From positions 22,122,368-22,186,367 of the forward strand of contig CM053334.1 in assembly GCA_028583605.1 (NCBI GenBank): a stretch of DNA of 64,000 nucleotides, in the 5' to 3' direction. The notes beneath the pieces were generated by a model. It worked only from the letters and a program-made list of their open reading frames with translations, was not told the origin of the DNA and ran no database searches. Every line of letters begins with the position of its first letter. Within the stretch, counting starts at the first letter, position 1. This DNA comes from Dastarcus helophoroides (taxonomy: Eukaryota > Arthropoda > Insecta > Coleoptera > Bothrideridae). Of the stretch, positions 35,128-45,852 are shown piece by piece. Both the position numbers and the translations under genes were made by a program.

Positions 35128-35490
35128 CGTTACGGGCTTATTGGTTCGATTGATTACACTTATCGAATAAGACCCACTTTATTATTGAATTAACTCGGCA
35201 CACTTCAACTGAACAGTAACTCACTAATTATTTACAAATTGCTAACCCACTAACTACACCGGCTTTTAACTGACTGCCTCGAGGGAAAGCTGACCGCCTT
35301 TTTATAGTTTTGGGCCGCGGTTTCTAGAACTTTTCGACAGATAAGGCTTATCGTTTGCCGAAATTTCTGGAACGCTTATCTGCCGTTTGTTTCGTTATCG
35401 CGGCCGCTTTCCCCTTATCAGAACCTTCTAGAAACTTTTTTTATTTACTAAATTCTACAATTCTATTCTAACTATTTACATTGCGTTACA
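35128..35490 (-). mobile_element. Solo LTR of a Ty3/gypsy-like retrotransposon (copy 2)
   Basis: 363 bp, homologous along its whole length to 27985-28357 (shared CAGATAAGGCTTATCGTTTG, GTTATCGCGG(T/C)CGCTTTCCC, TTGCGTTACA). Also flanked by ATAT (35124-35127 and 35491-35494). Many substitutions between the two copies show independent, fairly old insertions. Confidence 0.85.
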
Positions 35491-35519
35491 ATATCTACTT
35501 TTGGTCTTCTATTTTTCAT

Positions 35520-35745
35520 TTTTCCTATTCTATGTAAAATAAACTAACCTCTTATTTTGTTAACTGTCATGAGGTGACGTTTTAAATAAATTTAAATAGC
35601 ACGTAGTCATATTTCAAAAACTGTTTAGAATATTGTCAATAAACAATAAAAATTTAAATATTTCCAAACTAGGCCGAAGAAATGTTAAATAAAATTAAAA
35701 ACATAACATTTCCGGTCAATAAGAGTTCACCATGAAGAATCAAAA
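35520..35745 (+). mobile_element. Retroposon family B, copy (c), co-linear
   Basis: Uninverted copy. In order it shows CTATTCTATGTAAAATAAAC, AACTGTCATGAGGTGACG, ATAGCACGTAGTC, AACTAGGCCGAAGAAATG, then the 3' end CGGTCAATAAGAGTTCACC and ATGAAGAAT. It sets the normal order of the family against which the inverted copies at 26.9 and 46.5 kb can be read. Confidence 0.8.
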
Positions 35746-35749
35746 CGAA

Positions 35750-36556
35750 GTATCGAAATGTTCAGACGAAAGTCGAAATTCCAAGAAAGTGTACCCAAAA
35801 ATTTTTAATTCAAAATTTCCAAGCTGCTAACAAAAAATTTTTCTTAAATAAGTGTTGCCGAAATTTGAAAGAAATAAGAAAACAAACAGATAAGACGAAA
35901 AAATTGAAAACAGTTTCATGAGAGATGTTTTAAATAATTTCAAAATCGTGCTTAATACCTAACATTAATCACAGCGCCATCTACTTGTAAATGCTCTAAT
36001 AAAGAGTAAACATATCGTCATTTTAAAGGTCGATGACAAAATTGACAGGTATTGTAAGTGATTATTGTTTTTATGAGATATTCAACCGCTAGATAGGTGA
36101 TAATAGCTGAAAATTATTTGTACCAATGCATTAGTAGACTAATGTTTTATTCAAACACGTTAACAGTGTATTAAATAAAAGGGTTATAAATGCTTACATA
36201 ATTATATTGGGGGTAATACGAGATCGATATATCGTCATTAGCGTGTATGCCCAGGTGGGTTATCGTAAAAGGGCAACTGATATTAATACGTAAATAACAA
36301 CCCTATAATATTAAGGCGCACCCTCGTTATTCTTACATTTTGTTGTATGGAAAAATAAAGGGATAATTTACTTTCGATTAATTAATTGCTCTATCAACAA
36401 AGAAAGGATACACCGATCACATTTTTCATCTTTGCTCGGAAAAATTACTCAACTTTCATGATTAAGCTTTATTAGTAGCTAAGCTATCGCCGATTTTATG
36501 AATATTCTTCCTTATTTATTATTAATCAAAAATATATGAAATTTACTTTATATCTA
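35750..36556. other. Unique AT-rich DNA, no gene recognised
   Basis: Non-repetitive apart from a short degenerate piece at 35750-35900. A GCGCCATCTA motif lies at 35974-35983. No coding evidence. Confidence 0.4.
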
Positions 36557-36571
36557 ACTAAAATATTAATG

Positions 36572-36714
36572 TGATAACGAAGGCTTCCACGGCCAGAGTT
36601 AGTACAGGATATACTTCTTCCGGGATTGGACCGTGTCAAAGAACTACTAAAAGTGTTCTGAACACTTTTAGTAGTTCTTTGACACGGTTCAATACCGGAA
36701 GAAGTATATCCTGT
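36572..36714. mobile_element. Near-perfect palindrome flanked by a 15-bp direct repeat
   Basis: The flanking repeat ACTAAAATATTAATG occurs at 36557-36571 and 36715-36729. The insert has arms of about 58 bp with almost no loop, centred near 36660: AAAGAACTACTAAAAGTGTTC, continuing outward through CCGTGTC and GAAGAAGTATATCCTGTACT. The left side has extra non-palindromic sequence (TGATAACGAAGGCTTCCACG). Long target repeats suggest retroposition of an inverted-dimer product. Confidence 0.75.
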
Positions 36715-36737
36715 ACTAAAATATTAATGATTTATAA

Positions 36738-37215
36738 TACGAGGGTAAATCAAATATGAATCAATCACGTCGCCTTGAAGGCATCGGGAGTGTGCGCGTT
36801 TTCTTAGACATGTTATGTGGGGATATTACGTGACTTCCTGCGCTCAAGCGAATTCCGTTCGCGTCGTCCGTCAGTTGTAAATACAATAAGTGAGTAAGAG
36901 GTTCATCCGCACGTTACGCATCGCATTAATCAAAAATTTCTTGACGCTGAAGGTGCAAAGCCCGCCGAAATTCTTCGTAGACTAGAAGCCCAGTTTGGGG
37001 ATACTTGTTTGAAGAAAACTCAAGTCTATGAATGGCACAAAAAATTTTTGGAAGGACGAACTCAAGTTGATAATGACGACGGCCTTGGGGTTCATTTTCA
37101 AACGTCATGGCCGTCGTCCTCGGACCAGTGCGACTGTGGACAAGATTAACGCTGTTGTGCCCGTCGATTTTCTGCATGAAGGTCGTACGGTTAAGGCGGG
37201 GGTCTGGTAAATCGC
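36738..37215 (+). pseudogene. Mariner transposase, N-terminal relic with 5' end
   Basis: It starts with a mariner-like end (TACGAGGGTAAATCAAATAT). From about 36902 the plus strand reads THRINQKFLDAEGAKPAEI, then LRRLEAQFGDTCLKKTQ and VYEWHKKFLEGRTQVDNDD. This is the helix-turn-helix DNA-binding region of mariner-family transposases (consensus near AKPAEI...YGE...R(T/S)QVFEWHKRFKEGR). A frameshift follows, after which GRRPRTSATVDKINAVV continues the family linker in another frame. The catalytic domain is absent and the element is truncated near 37215. Confidence 0.85.
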
Positions 37216-38560
37216 TAAGTACGATTTGTTTCTCGGATTTAAATGCCCTGTTGAGGGGGGTTAGGAGAACAGAGAAGACGGAAGGGGCTTCGGAGGGGAA
37301 TTGAGTAAAAAGTTCGGTTTACGTCGTTCGAATTCACAATCTTTCATATCATCACTTTACGGATATATGATACTGTGTAACTATCCATTTGGATACCTTA
37401 AAGAAGTGATAGCGGTTGGTTTAGTATTCATATTTGTAAACTTGCAAGTGGAGATTTTGACCTGTTTCTTAAATTAGTAATTTTTTGTCGCGCTTTGATA
37501 AACAATTAAAAGAGAATTGACAAATATTTTTTGAAAATTTCAACTTTTTTTTGATATTTGGATTGTTGAAATGTTAACAAAAAAATACGAAAGTTTCCCG
37601 AAAAATATTTTCTTCGGAAATTTTTTATTTATTTATCGAAATTTGACTTTTTTCCAACTCGACTTCAGGGCCGTGCGGTAGATTTTCTTAGTAAGATGTA
37701 ATTCGTAAATATGGATCTTATCTTAATATTTCGTTTTTTTTAAATTTTGTATTTAGGCATTTAACTTTTATTTTTCTTTTCCTAATTTTCCTGAAAGGGC
37801 TTTTTTTTCTTCTATTTGTGAAATTGAGTCCTAATTGCCCATTTTTTTATATATATCGACCCTTTTTTAAATTCCGAGAAGATTTTATGAACATTCTCGA
37901 CTTTGTATCTACTAATTTCCATTTTATCCAAATTTTGAATTATTTTAATAAAATCGTAAGTTTAAATTCGAAATTTTGTCCGTAAAGAGTAATAGATTTT
38001 TTCAGAACTTATAATTCTAATTTTGCAGAGTTACAAAAAAGTATTAATTTTTTAATTAAATGCGGAATTTGTGAATAAGGTGAAAGGTTAAGATTTAATT
38101 TTGGGATTTAAACTTGAAAATTGGAAAAAGGTGAAATATCAATATTTATAAAATAATTCAAAAACTATTATATTTTTTAAAACTGGAAACTTTTTCGAAA
38201 TCTACAGAGTTTCAAGTTTTTACTTGTAATTACTATTTTTTTCTTAATTTTTGGGCATTACAATTGAAATTTCATTAAACAACTTTAATATTTTAAGACC
38301 TATTCGGCTATTCATCTTTTAAGTCCAAAATTATGTGAAAGAAGTGAAAATTTCGAGTTTAAAATCACAAATTAAGATTTCAAAAAGATAGTCAAAATTT
38401 CCCAAAAAAATTTGGAATGTTGTTTAGAAACTTTGTAAATTTTTCAAAAAAATAGAACTATTTTTTAATTTCGACTTCAAAAATAAAATGTGGAGAATAA
38501 AGTCAAAACTTTAAGATAAAAATCGAAATTCCAAGAAACAAGTTCAAAATGTTGAGAATA
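37216..38560. other. Unique then degenerate AT-rich DNA
   Basis: 37216-37520 is unique with no recognised gene. From about 37530 the sequence is degenerate repeat, mixed orientation. No coding region is supported. Confidence 0.5.
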
Positions 38561-38564
38561 TACA

Positions 38565-38882
38565 TACAAAAATTGTCCCCTGAAACCAAGAAAGATTAAA
38601 AAACACAACAAAGTTTGCTCTAACGCGTTTCGACAGACAAGCTGTTATCTTTAGTATCTTTCTGAAAATGATAGCTTGGCTGTCGAATGCGTTAGAGCAA
38701 CCTTTGTTCTGTTTTTTTAATCTTTCTTGGTTTCAGTCAGCATCTCTCTGAAGATGATAGCTTGGCTGTCGACAAGCGTTAGAGCAACCTCCGTTGTGTT
38801 TTTTAATCTTTCTTGGTTTCAGGAGAAAATTTTTGCATTTCAATTTTTGACGATTACCAAGGACGAGTCTGTTCCACCAAAA
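38565..38882. mobile_element. Family P element, copy 4, rearranged (three arms)
   Basis: One inverted arm is followed by two direct arms. Hammerhead-like cores occur at about 38658-38695 (CTGAAAA, degraded) and 38744-38784 (CTCT, CTGAAGA, GATAGC/GCTGTC stem, then GACAAG in place of GAAAC, then AGAG). The right end is CGAGTCTGTTCCACCAAAA. The extra arm shows duplication within the element. Confidence 0.75.
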
Positions 38883-40805
38883 TTCAGAAAAATTGTAAAT
38901 TTCGACTAAAATGTCAAAATTTTAGATTATTTAAAGAGTTTGTTAAAATGTAGACTTTAAAAAAAAATTTGAGAAACGAGTGAAACTCCTAAACTTCAAA
39001 AAAGTTATATTTAAAAATATTCTGAAAAAAAGTCAAAAAGTATTAAATTGGAAATTTCAAATTATAGAATTTCTAGAAAAAAAGTCAAAATTACAAGGTT
39101 TCTAAAATTTCTATTTTACAAATGTCAATTTTTATTTATTTTTATTTTTATTTATTTACTTTCTTAAGCTCGAGTTTAGAATCCATATTTTCTGTAACTC
39201 GAATTTAGGATCCGGAATTTGAGATTTAAAAAAAACTTTGAACAAAATTAGACAAGAAATTTAAAAATTTTCACGGAATTTTGAAATTAAAAAAGACGTT
39301 GCATGAATTTTTCCAAATAATTTCTTTTCGACTTTTTTACCCAAAATGTTAGTTTACTTTAAAATTTAAAAAATAAGTTTTTCCTTTACTATTTTAATTT
39401 TCACTGGAAAGTAAAGATTGAAAATTTAATTTTTCTTTCTAGAATTGCAATTCCAAATAAAAAAAAACAATTTCAGATTTAAATTGGAAATTTTGACAAA
39501 ATAGCCAAAATTTTTAAAAATTCTAACTGTTCTCTTTAGAATTGCACCTTGAATTATGAAAAAAAAGATCTTATATTTAAACTGAAATTTTTAAAAAATA
39601 GCAACAGATTTTTAAAAAATGAGATTTATGTAAGGAAGTTCTCGGGTTCCCATTAGTCACAAAACTTTGATTTTAAATTGAAATATTCGATATTCTTGTC
39701 GACGTTTTCCATGACATTTCAAAATCTCTAGGAAAATTATAGTTTAAACTTTAAATTCAACATTTCAAGAGAAAATCTTAAAATTGGGCTAACGACTTGA
39801 CAACTTATAAAAAAAAATCCTTTGACACGTATTCCTTCTTTCAGTTTTCTAAGCAGGTAAAGTACATAGTTAGAAATAGGTGACTTAAATATGCTTCCTC
39901 TACCGTTTTTATTTTCTGGTAATTCCTTTAAAATTAACATATAATTTTCTACAAAGATACGGAAGCACAGTCTTTTCTCAAAATAAAAAATTTTCTCTGA
40001 AAATTCTTCTTTGTTGGCACTTCAGCTTTACTCTCAAAATTCAACTTTTTTCGAAAAATTTGACTTTGAGACAACTTTTTTCTAAATTTCCGCAAAATGT
40101 TTACCTTTTTTTCTTTTAATTCGTGCCTTTTGGAATGTTGCCAATTTTTTAAACTTCGGTTTTTTAATAATTTCGAATTTTTTTCTAACAATTCGAATTT
40201 TCGAAAATATTGACCTGGTCGGAATTATTCGTTTGTTCACCTTTTTTAAAATGTCGAAATTGTCAAAAAAAGTAGAATTTTTTAAAGAAAGTCGAGATCT
40301 ACAACAAAAAATTTCCTGAAAAAGTTGAAATTTTGAAAAATAGGAAGTTCCAAAAAAGCACTATTTTAGAAAAAGGGAAAATTTTAAAATGGTCAACAAT
40401 TTTCTAATTAAGTCAAAATTTTGTTTTTTTTTTTAAATCAGAATTTGAAATAAGTAAAAATTTTAAAATTGGACGTTTTCGAAATCATTAAAAAAGAAGA
40501 AATTGAAGATGTCAAATTCTTCAAGAATAACTAGAGATTTTGAAAAAAAGTCGAAAATATGTATCAGAAAATAAGAATTCTCAAGAAAAGACGAAATATT
40601 TAATGAGTTGTCGAAATTATCATAAAAATCATATTCCTCAAAAAATTTCATAATTTTCAAAAACAATCCAAAGTTTTAAGATGTCGAAATTGTGAAAAAA
40701 GTTGAGATTTTCAAAAAAAAAAGTAAATTTTCAAAAAACTATCGAAATTTTGAAAAAACCCAACATTTTCGAAGAATTCGAAATTTTCAAAGAGCTGAAA
40801 TTTTT
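38883..40805. repeat. Degenerate GTCGAAATTTTG arrays, mixed orientation
   Basis: AT-rich degenerate DNA. 39960-40235 runs in minus orientation and 40240-40800 in plus orientation. The segment 40598-40735 is almost identical to the complement of 46343-46470. No genes. Confidence 0.65.
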
Positions 40806-41699
40806 ATTTTCCCACGCATTTTCTCCTATCGTCAAGGTAGGAACTAAATATCTGCATATAAATACCTATTAATTAATTATGTGAAAAACAATTTCGTTCT
40901 TTGCGTTCATTGGTCGATTTTCGTTTACAAGCGATGCTAGTAGAATATAACATTTCCTATTTAAATAATATAAAATAAATTTTTTTTACTTAAATTTGAC
41001 ATAGCATTTATTTACCTAAACAATTTATATTTTTCCAAAGAGTAATATAAAAATGTTAATTAGGAGAGAAAAAAATTCTTCTAAACATATCAAAACAAAA
41101 ACCACTAAATATTCAGTAAATGATTGTAAGCTACAAATACTAATTTTACTCTCAAACTCTCAAATTCTGGTAGAACACATGTTTTAGTATTGTTTATTTT
41201 TATTATGATATATCCGCAGTGCTTAGATAAAGAAATATAAGTTTGGAAGCCGAAGATACTTTGTTCGTTGATAACGTATTGGGGAAGGGGCAAAAATTTC
41301 TCTGCTCCGCATCACGTCAGTCTCCGTACCCTGCCTGACCTGAGTGAGGACAACCGAAATCTAAGCGCAATTTTTATGCCAAACACCGCTCTCCTATTTT
41401 ACAAATGGTGCCTTTATTTTTTAACATTTTGTTTTCAAATTTGGAGAAGTTATGAAGCAAGGATGTCGAATTCGCGCTTTGGAAGTACTTTTTTCAAATT
41501 CCGTTTAGTTTCCGAGATATGCGCTTCTGAAAACAGGCAAAAAAGAGACAAATTGCACGCCAACTTGTGGGAATAGTAAGAAAAAAATCAAAAATCTACT
41601 TCCAAAGTGCGAATTCCATAACATTTCTAAATATTATTACCAAATTTCATTAAATTCTAAGCGATAGTATTGACGTAGTTTGTAAAATGGTAAGCGAAG
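40806..41699. other. Unique DNA with a 24-bp inverted repeat
   Basis: No gene recognised. The open frame 41268-41576 (102 codons) has no known domain. ATGTCGAATTCGCGCTTTGG (from 41463) and CTTCCAAAGTGCGAATTCCA (from 41600) form an imperfect inverted pair about 110 bp apart, probably part of an unidentified element. Confidence 0.4.
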
Positions 41700-41985
41700 A
41701 ATTTCGACGTCTTAAGAGTACCAGACCGCAGCCTGCTACTGCCAGCTATTACATGAAGCAAAAGGTGCATATCGGCGAAAGAGGCGCGAACTTTCGATCA
41801 GAAATGTGATTTTGCTTCACGACAATACTCGCCCTCACTCGGCCAATTTGACAAATCAAAAATTAGAGGAAATGCAATGGACAACATTATAGCACCCTCC
41901 TTATAGTCTCGACTTATTGCTATGCGATTATCGTATGTTTGGACCTCTGATGAAATTAGTCGAATTTGGACCACATGCCACTCTA
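41700..41985 (+). pseudogene. Mariner transposase, catalytic-domain relic
   Basis: The plus strand reads ACYCQLLHEAKGAYRRKRR, ELSIRNVILLHDNTRPHSAN, then after an in-frame stop HPPYSLDLLLCDYRMFGPL. These match the second and third catalytic blocks of mariner transposases (LLHDNARPH... and HPPYSPDLAPSDYHLF). The D of HDN and the D of the CDY block are kept, while the family's usual PDL is now LDL. There is at least one stop, and there is no N-terminal part. It lies 4.5 kb from the N-terminal relic at 36738. Confidence 0.85.
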
Positions 41986-42505
41986 GTTACGTAATAATTT
42001 GTTGTCTGTCAAGATATAATTTGTCATGTTTCGCTGTCTTATCATTGCATCTATTGAATGGGTGACAAATATAATATTTATTGACCCATGAAGTCGTATA
42101 CCTATTGACCTGTGAAGTCGTAAACTATTTGTTGCGATCAGTAGCACAATGATGAGGCAGGTATATGGATTGATTTGCCTCTTTGAAAAAATCGAAAATA
42201 AATTATTTTCAATGTTTTGTCTTCACCAAGCCATTTGAATTGAATAGTTACGTAATAATTTGTTGTCTCTTAAGACATAATTTGCGATGTTTCGCTGCCT
42301 TATCATTGCATCTGTTGAGTGGGTGACAAATATAATAGTTATTGACCTATGAAGTCGTAAACCTATTAACCTGTGAAGTCGTAAACAATTTGTTGCGATC
42401 AGTAGCACAATGATGAGGCAGGTATATGGATTGATTTGCCTCTCATTGAAAAAATCAAAAATAAATTATTTTCAATGTTTTGTCTTCACCAAGCCATTTG
42501 AATTC
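41985..42505. repeat. 261-bp tandem duplication
   Basis: The copies at 41985-42245 and 42246-42505 both begin AGTTACGTAATAATTTGTTG and end CTTCACCAAGCCATTTGAAT. A shorter internal repeat, (G/A)ACC(T/C)(A/G)TGAAGTCGTA, occurs twice in each unit. They are over 90% similar by eye. Confidence 0.9.
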
Positions 42506-43735
42506 GTGGTTTAAATTAAGGGCACTATAAACTCAGAAACTGTTAGAAAAATAAATAAGCGCCATCTCTTTTGTACGCACTGGGAAGGAATTATTAAAAA
42601 TAGGTATTTTAAACCATCTCTTATGTGTTTAAATTTCGTAAATATAATAAAACAATAATTTTGCAAAACGCACACTAACATGGCTTTTTTGATCCTTGAT
42701 CCAACTGATAACATTTGCATGGATAGGATAACACATTTCATCGTTAATTTGGCATCAATTTTCTATCTTTTATCAAATTTATACAAAATTTAATTCGAAC
42801 ATTACCACAGTTATCTGATATCATTGGAAACAGTCACGATATCCCAATTCATTTGTTAGTTTTCCCCGCACCTTTGAATTGTCCCTCTCTATTTCTTCCG
42901 CAAACGATCATCAGAAGCGAAAAGAAAGAACGATTTTTGTGAACAAACTTTAATCAGTTCAAGCTATATTTGTACGGAATACGTTGCTAAGCAATTAGAA
43001 ATAAAATATTGATTATTTCATAGAAAATATGCAAATTGTATTGATTGGGGCAAGCTGATATTTTAATTGTTTTCATTTTTATCATCCGTTTTAATCACAA
43101 ACGGACTTTGTGAGTGCTCGTAGGTGACTTGACCATTAGTCGAGAGAGAGAGAAAAAAATAATAAGTAATTCGTCGTTTTAATGATGGCAATATTTAACA
43201 ATGATTTCGAGGTTGAGTGGAGATGTCATAAGCGCATCTGCACCCCATGTATTCACTTGTTATTGATATGTCCCCTCGCCGCCACCCCCAAACCGCATCG
43301 CCCTGAGTGATGGCTTGTGTTCTATGCTACCCAGCTATTAAGGGGGCCCGATCAACCAATAATAAATGTCCCGTTGCTTACACAAAGCCGTATTGATTTT
43401 TGATACGTGCCAATATGGATTGCTTCCAGTGGGATCAAGTCACGTGTTGCAGGACTGTTGCGGTTTTGAGTTTTTTCAAGTTCCCAAAAATTTTACTTAG
43501 CCAAGCTGAAATCACAAACAAAATTAGGTTTATATCAAATTTTTCCAAACTTCATGTCAAATTTTTGAAAATCAGTCAAAATATTCTAAAAAAAAAGAAT
43601 GAAACTTTAAAAAAATTAGGCAGTTATGGGGACTGCCGACAGAAATGAAAACTTAAAACTATGATGTAACAAGTTTCAAGGTATTAAAAAAAATCTTTTT
43701 GCAAATTTTCAGCGGTTTCTCTCAGTTAAGGTGAA
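42506..43735. other. Unique DNA, no gene recognised
   Basis: Non-repetitive until about 43450. It includes a GCGCCATCT motif at 42559-42567 and a GC-richer patch (43260-43360: CGCCGCCACCCCC, AGGGGGCCCGATC). The open frames are unrecognised. Confidence 0.4.
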
Positions 43736-43739
43736 GTAC

Positions 43740-44016
43740 AACCCTCCAATTTATCTTTCTTATATATTTTCATTTCAACCCTTCCCCCAATTTTTCTTTT
43801 TCATATTTTCATTTTGCCCCTACCACATTTTTTTCATATTTTTTGCCCCCTGCCAATTTTTCTGTTTTTGTATATTTTGATTTTGCCCCTCCCCAATTTT
43901 TTGCCCCCTCAATTTTTTGCCCCCCTCATTTTTTTGCCACTCCTTATTTTCTGTTTTATATATTTTCTATTTGGGCCCCCACATTTTTGCCCCCCAATCT
44001 TTTTCTTTTAGGGGAA
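43740..44016. repeat. C/T-rich low-complexity repeat (TTGCCCCCTCAATTTTT-like)
   Basis: Irregular repetition of TTTTTGCCCCC and CAATTTTTCTTTT blocks. It ends where a family P element begins. Open frames here translate to proline/phenylalanine low complexity and are not genes. Confidence 0.85.
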
Positions 44017-44356
44017 TTTTGGTGGAAGGGACTAGTCCTTGGTTATATTTAAAAATTGAAATACAAATCTTGCCCCCTGAAACGAAGAAAGATTAAAAAA
44101 CACAACAGAGGTTGCTCTAAACTAGACTTTATTTAGAATTAACCAGTAATTTAAGTCAATTTGTAGAATTTTGTGAATTTCAGAGGAAAATGTTCTGTGC
44201 CATCTCTGAGAAGGTTAGACAAAAGTCTAGCATTCTTAAGAAAAAATTATGCAAATTAGGTGCCCTTAAAGAATATTCTTCTCGAAAAAATATTAAGAGC
44301 AACCTTTGTTGTGTTTTTTAATCTTTCTTGGTTTCAGGGGACAAGATTTGTATTTC
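44017..44356. mobile_element. Family P element, copy 5, with unique centre
   Basis: The left arm TTTTGGTGGAAGGGACTAGT... to GTTGCTCTAAA and the right arm AGAGCAACCTTTGTTGTGTT... to GGGGACAAGATTTGTATTTC are separated by about 165 bp of non-palindromic sequence (CTAGACTTTATTTAGAATTA...). It has the longest interior among the copies here. The hammerhead-like core is not present in this copy. Confidence 0.8.
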
Positions 44357-45039
44357 AGCAGAGGACCTGGCCCCTGCCCTAGTCCAAAGTTCCGTTATCT
44401 GCCCTGACTAAAAAAAGTGTTTTCTTTGGCATAGTTTCACGTTTCAATGTTAGGGCTGATAGGTGGCGCTTGGAAGTAATGAGACCTTCTTGTACAAACT
44501 AATTTCGGATATATTCACCTTTTGTGTAATTTACGGTGAATGCGAGTCCCCGTAGTTAAAGAAAACGGCGATATAATAACCATCTCATGATGTCGTCACG
44601 TTACCGTATCCATTTATGGGGTGTGATGTGCCGTTTCACACCGCGATCCACTAAATTTAATCAAGGGTTTCTTGGCGGCGGGCATCTTCGATATAATGAA
44701 AGGACTTTAGTAGACGTAAAGGGTTAGTTAAGATGAACGGGGTAGTAAAACGGGGCCGGGGAGATATTTATGCCCTCATCAGTTTACAATGACCCTCCTC
44801 GGAGGGGGCGGGCGGCGTGAGGGTTAAGAAAACAACACACGCCAACCCTGGTTTCTGAATTATGTCGAAATCCAATGCTAACGACAAATACCGTGGATAT
44901 CTTCGCCTTCCCGTGAAATGCACAAGTTGATTTAGTATCGGCGACTTCCTAATGTTCTTAAGGAATCCATACGGCGTGTTCCAGATTGGTGGTGGAATTA
45001 TTATAATCTAGAACACTTTTATAATTGCACTCTTTTGAC
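44357..45039. other. Unique, locally GC-rich DNA
   Basis: No open frame with a known domain. The patch 44740-44850 (AAAACGGGGCCGGGGAG, GGAGGGGGCGGGCGGCGTGA) is unusually GC-rich for the window and could be regulatory. An AGGTGGCGCT motif lies at 44461-44470. Confidence 0.4.
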
Positions 45040-45538
45040 TTCTTAGATTAGATTATAGATTAGATCATATATGGGTCGTTTCGTGTTTCTCTTCGTCCAC
45101 CCCGCACCTCTACCTAAGGAGATCTTTTGTGCATACCCTGATCTATGTAGTTCCCAGGTTCAAACTCTTGTAGAAGTTTATTATGGACCTAGGATTGAGT
45201 TTTTCCGCATCTGAGGGGTCTATTGACGCCCATCCAAATTGGACGTGCCTTTTGCGCGCAAGCGCATCGCACTTGCATAGCACATGTTCTGTAGTCTCCA
45301 CAGCTTCTGCGCAAAAGCGACATAGGTCTGTTTCAGCCTGACCCATTTTCTTGAGGTGGTACCTCATAGAGCAATGTCCTGTTAAGAGGCCGTTTAGGAT
45401 CCTCAATTCGGATTTGCTGAGTTCTAACAAGGGGAGGGCACGAGGAAATTCATTTGAGGATGAGACTCCGTGCAATTTTAGTACTTCTTTACGGTGTTTA
45501 ACCCTTAAAGTAATAGCGCCGAATGGCCAGCCAACTTA
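45040..45538 (-). pseudogene. LINE (Jockey/R1-like) C-terminal relic with 3' tail
   Basis: The minus strand is open from about 45538 to the stop near 45143. It reads LRVKHRKEVLKLHGVSSSN, then LLELSKSELRILNGLLTGHC, YHLKKMGQAETDLC and CRFCAEAVETTEHVLCKC. This is the RNase H-distal, zinc-finger-like tail of insect non-LTR pol proteins (LTGHC...CRFC...ETxxHxLCxC). About 130 codons remain. There is no internal stop in the remaining part, so the insertion may be young but 5'-truncated. The 3' untranslated part ends in TAGATTA-type repeats (about 45040-45075), a LINE-like tail. Confidence 0.85.
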
Positions 45539-45595
45539 AAAAAAAAATTCTTTAAAATGTCGTGCTCACCTTATATACTAGCAAGGATATCAGTC

Positions 45596-45673
45596 CCCTA
45601 GCAACGTAATAGCATAGGTGGCTACGTACCCGCATATTGCGTGGACGTTCTGGGTTCAAGTCTCGCGCTAGGG
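45596..45673 (+). tRNA. tRNA-like sequence (pseudogene or SINE head)
   Basis: 78 nt that folds as a cloverleaf. The acceptor arms CCCTAGC/GCTAGGG pair perfectly (7 bp), and the D stem is CGTA/TACG. The A-box-like TAGCATAGGTGGC and B-box-like GGTTCAAGTCT are Pol III promoter matches, and a T-run follows at 45677. The anticodon loop would be CATATTG (anticodon TAT, isoleucine-like), but the universal U33 is A, the anticodon stem has two mismatches, the T stem is weak and the D loop is long. It is more likely a decayed tRNA or tRNA-derived element than a working tRNA. Confidence 0.55.
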
Positions 45674-45852
45674 AGCTTTTTTTTCTTTTTTTTTTATTAA
45701 ATTCTTTTACCAATTAAATTGTTTCGAACAATTTCTTAAGAAATATTAAATTATATTTTAATTATCGTAATTATTTTACTTTTTAGAATATAAAATAACT
45801 ATAAGTAATAATAATGTTTATTAATAGTTATGTCAAGTAGAAAATTTAGTTC

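Noticed and set aside
41268..41576. 102-codon open frame
   Set aside because: Contains one arm of an inverted repeat and has no known domain; more likely part of an unidentified non-coding element.
45596..45673. Functional isoleucine tRNA
   Set aside because: Missing U33, two mismatches in the anticodon stem, weak T stem and oversized D loop make function unlikely; kept only as a tRNA-like sequence.
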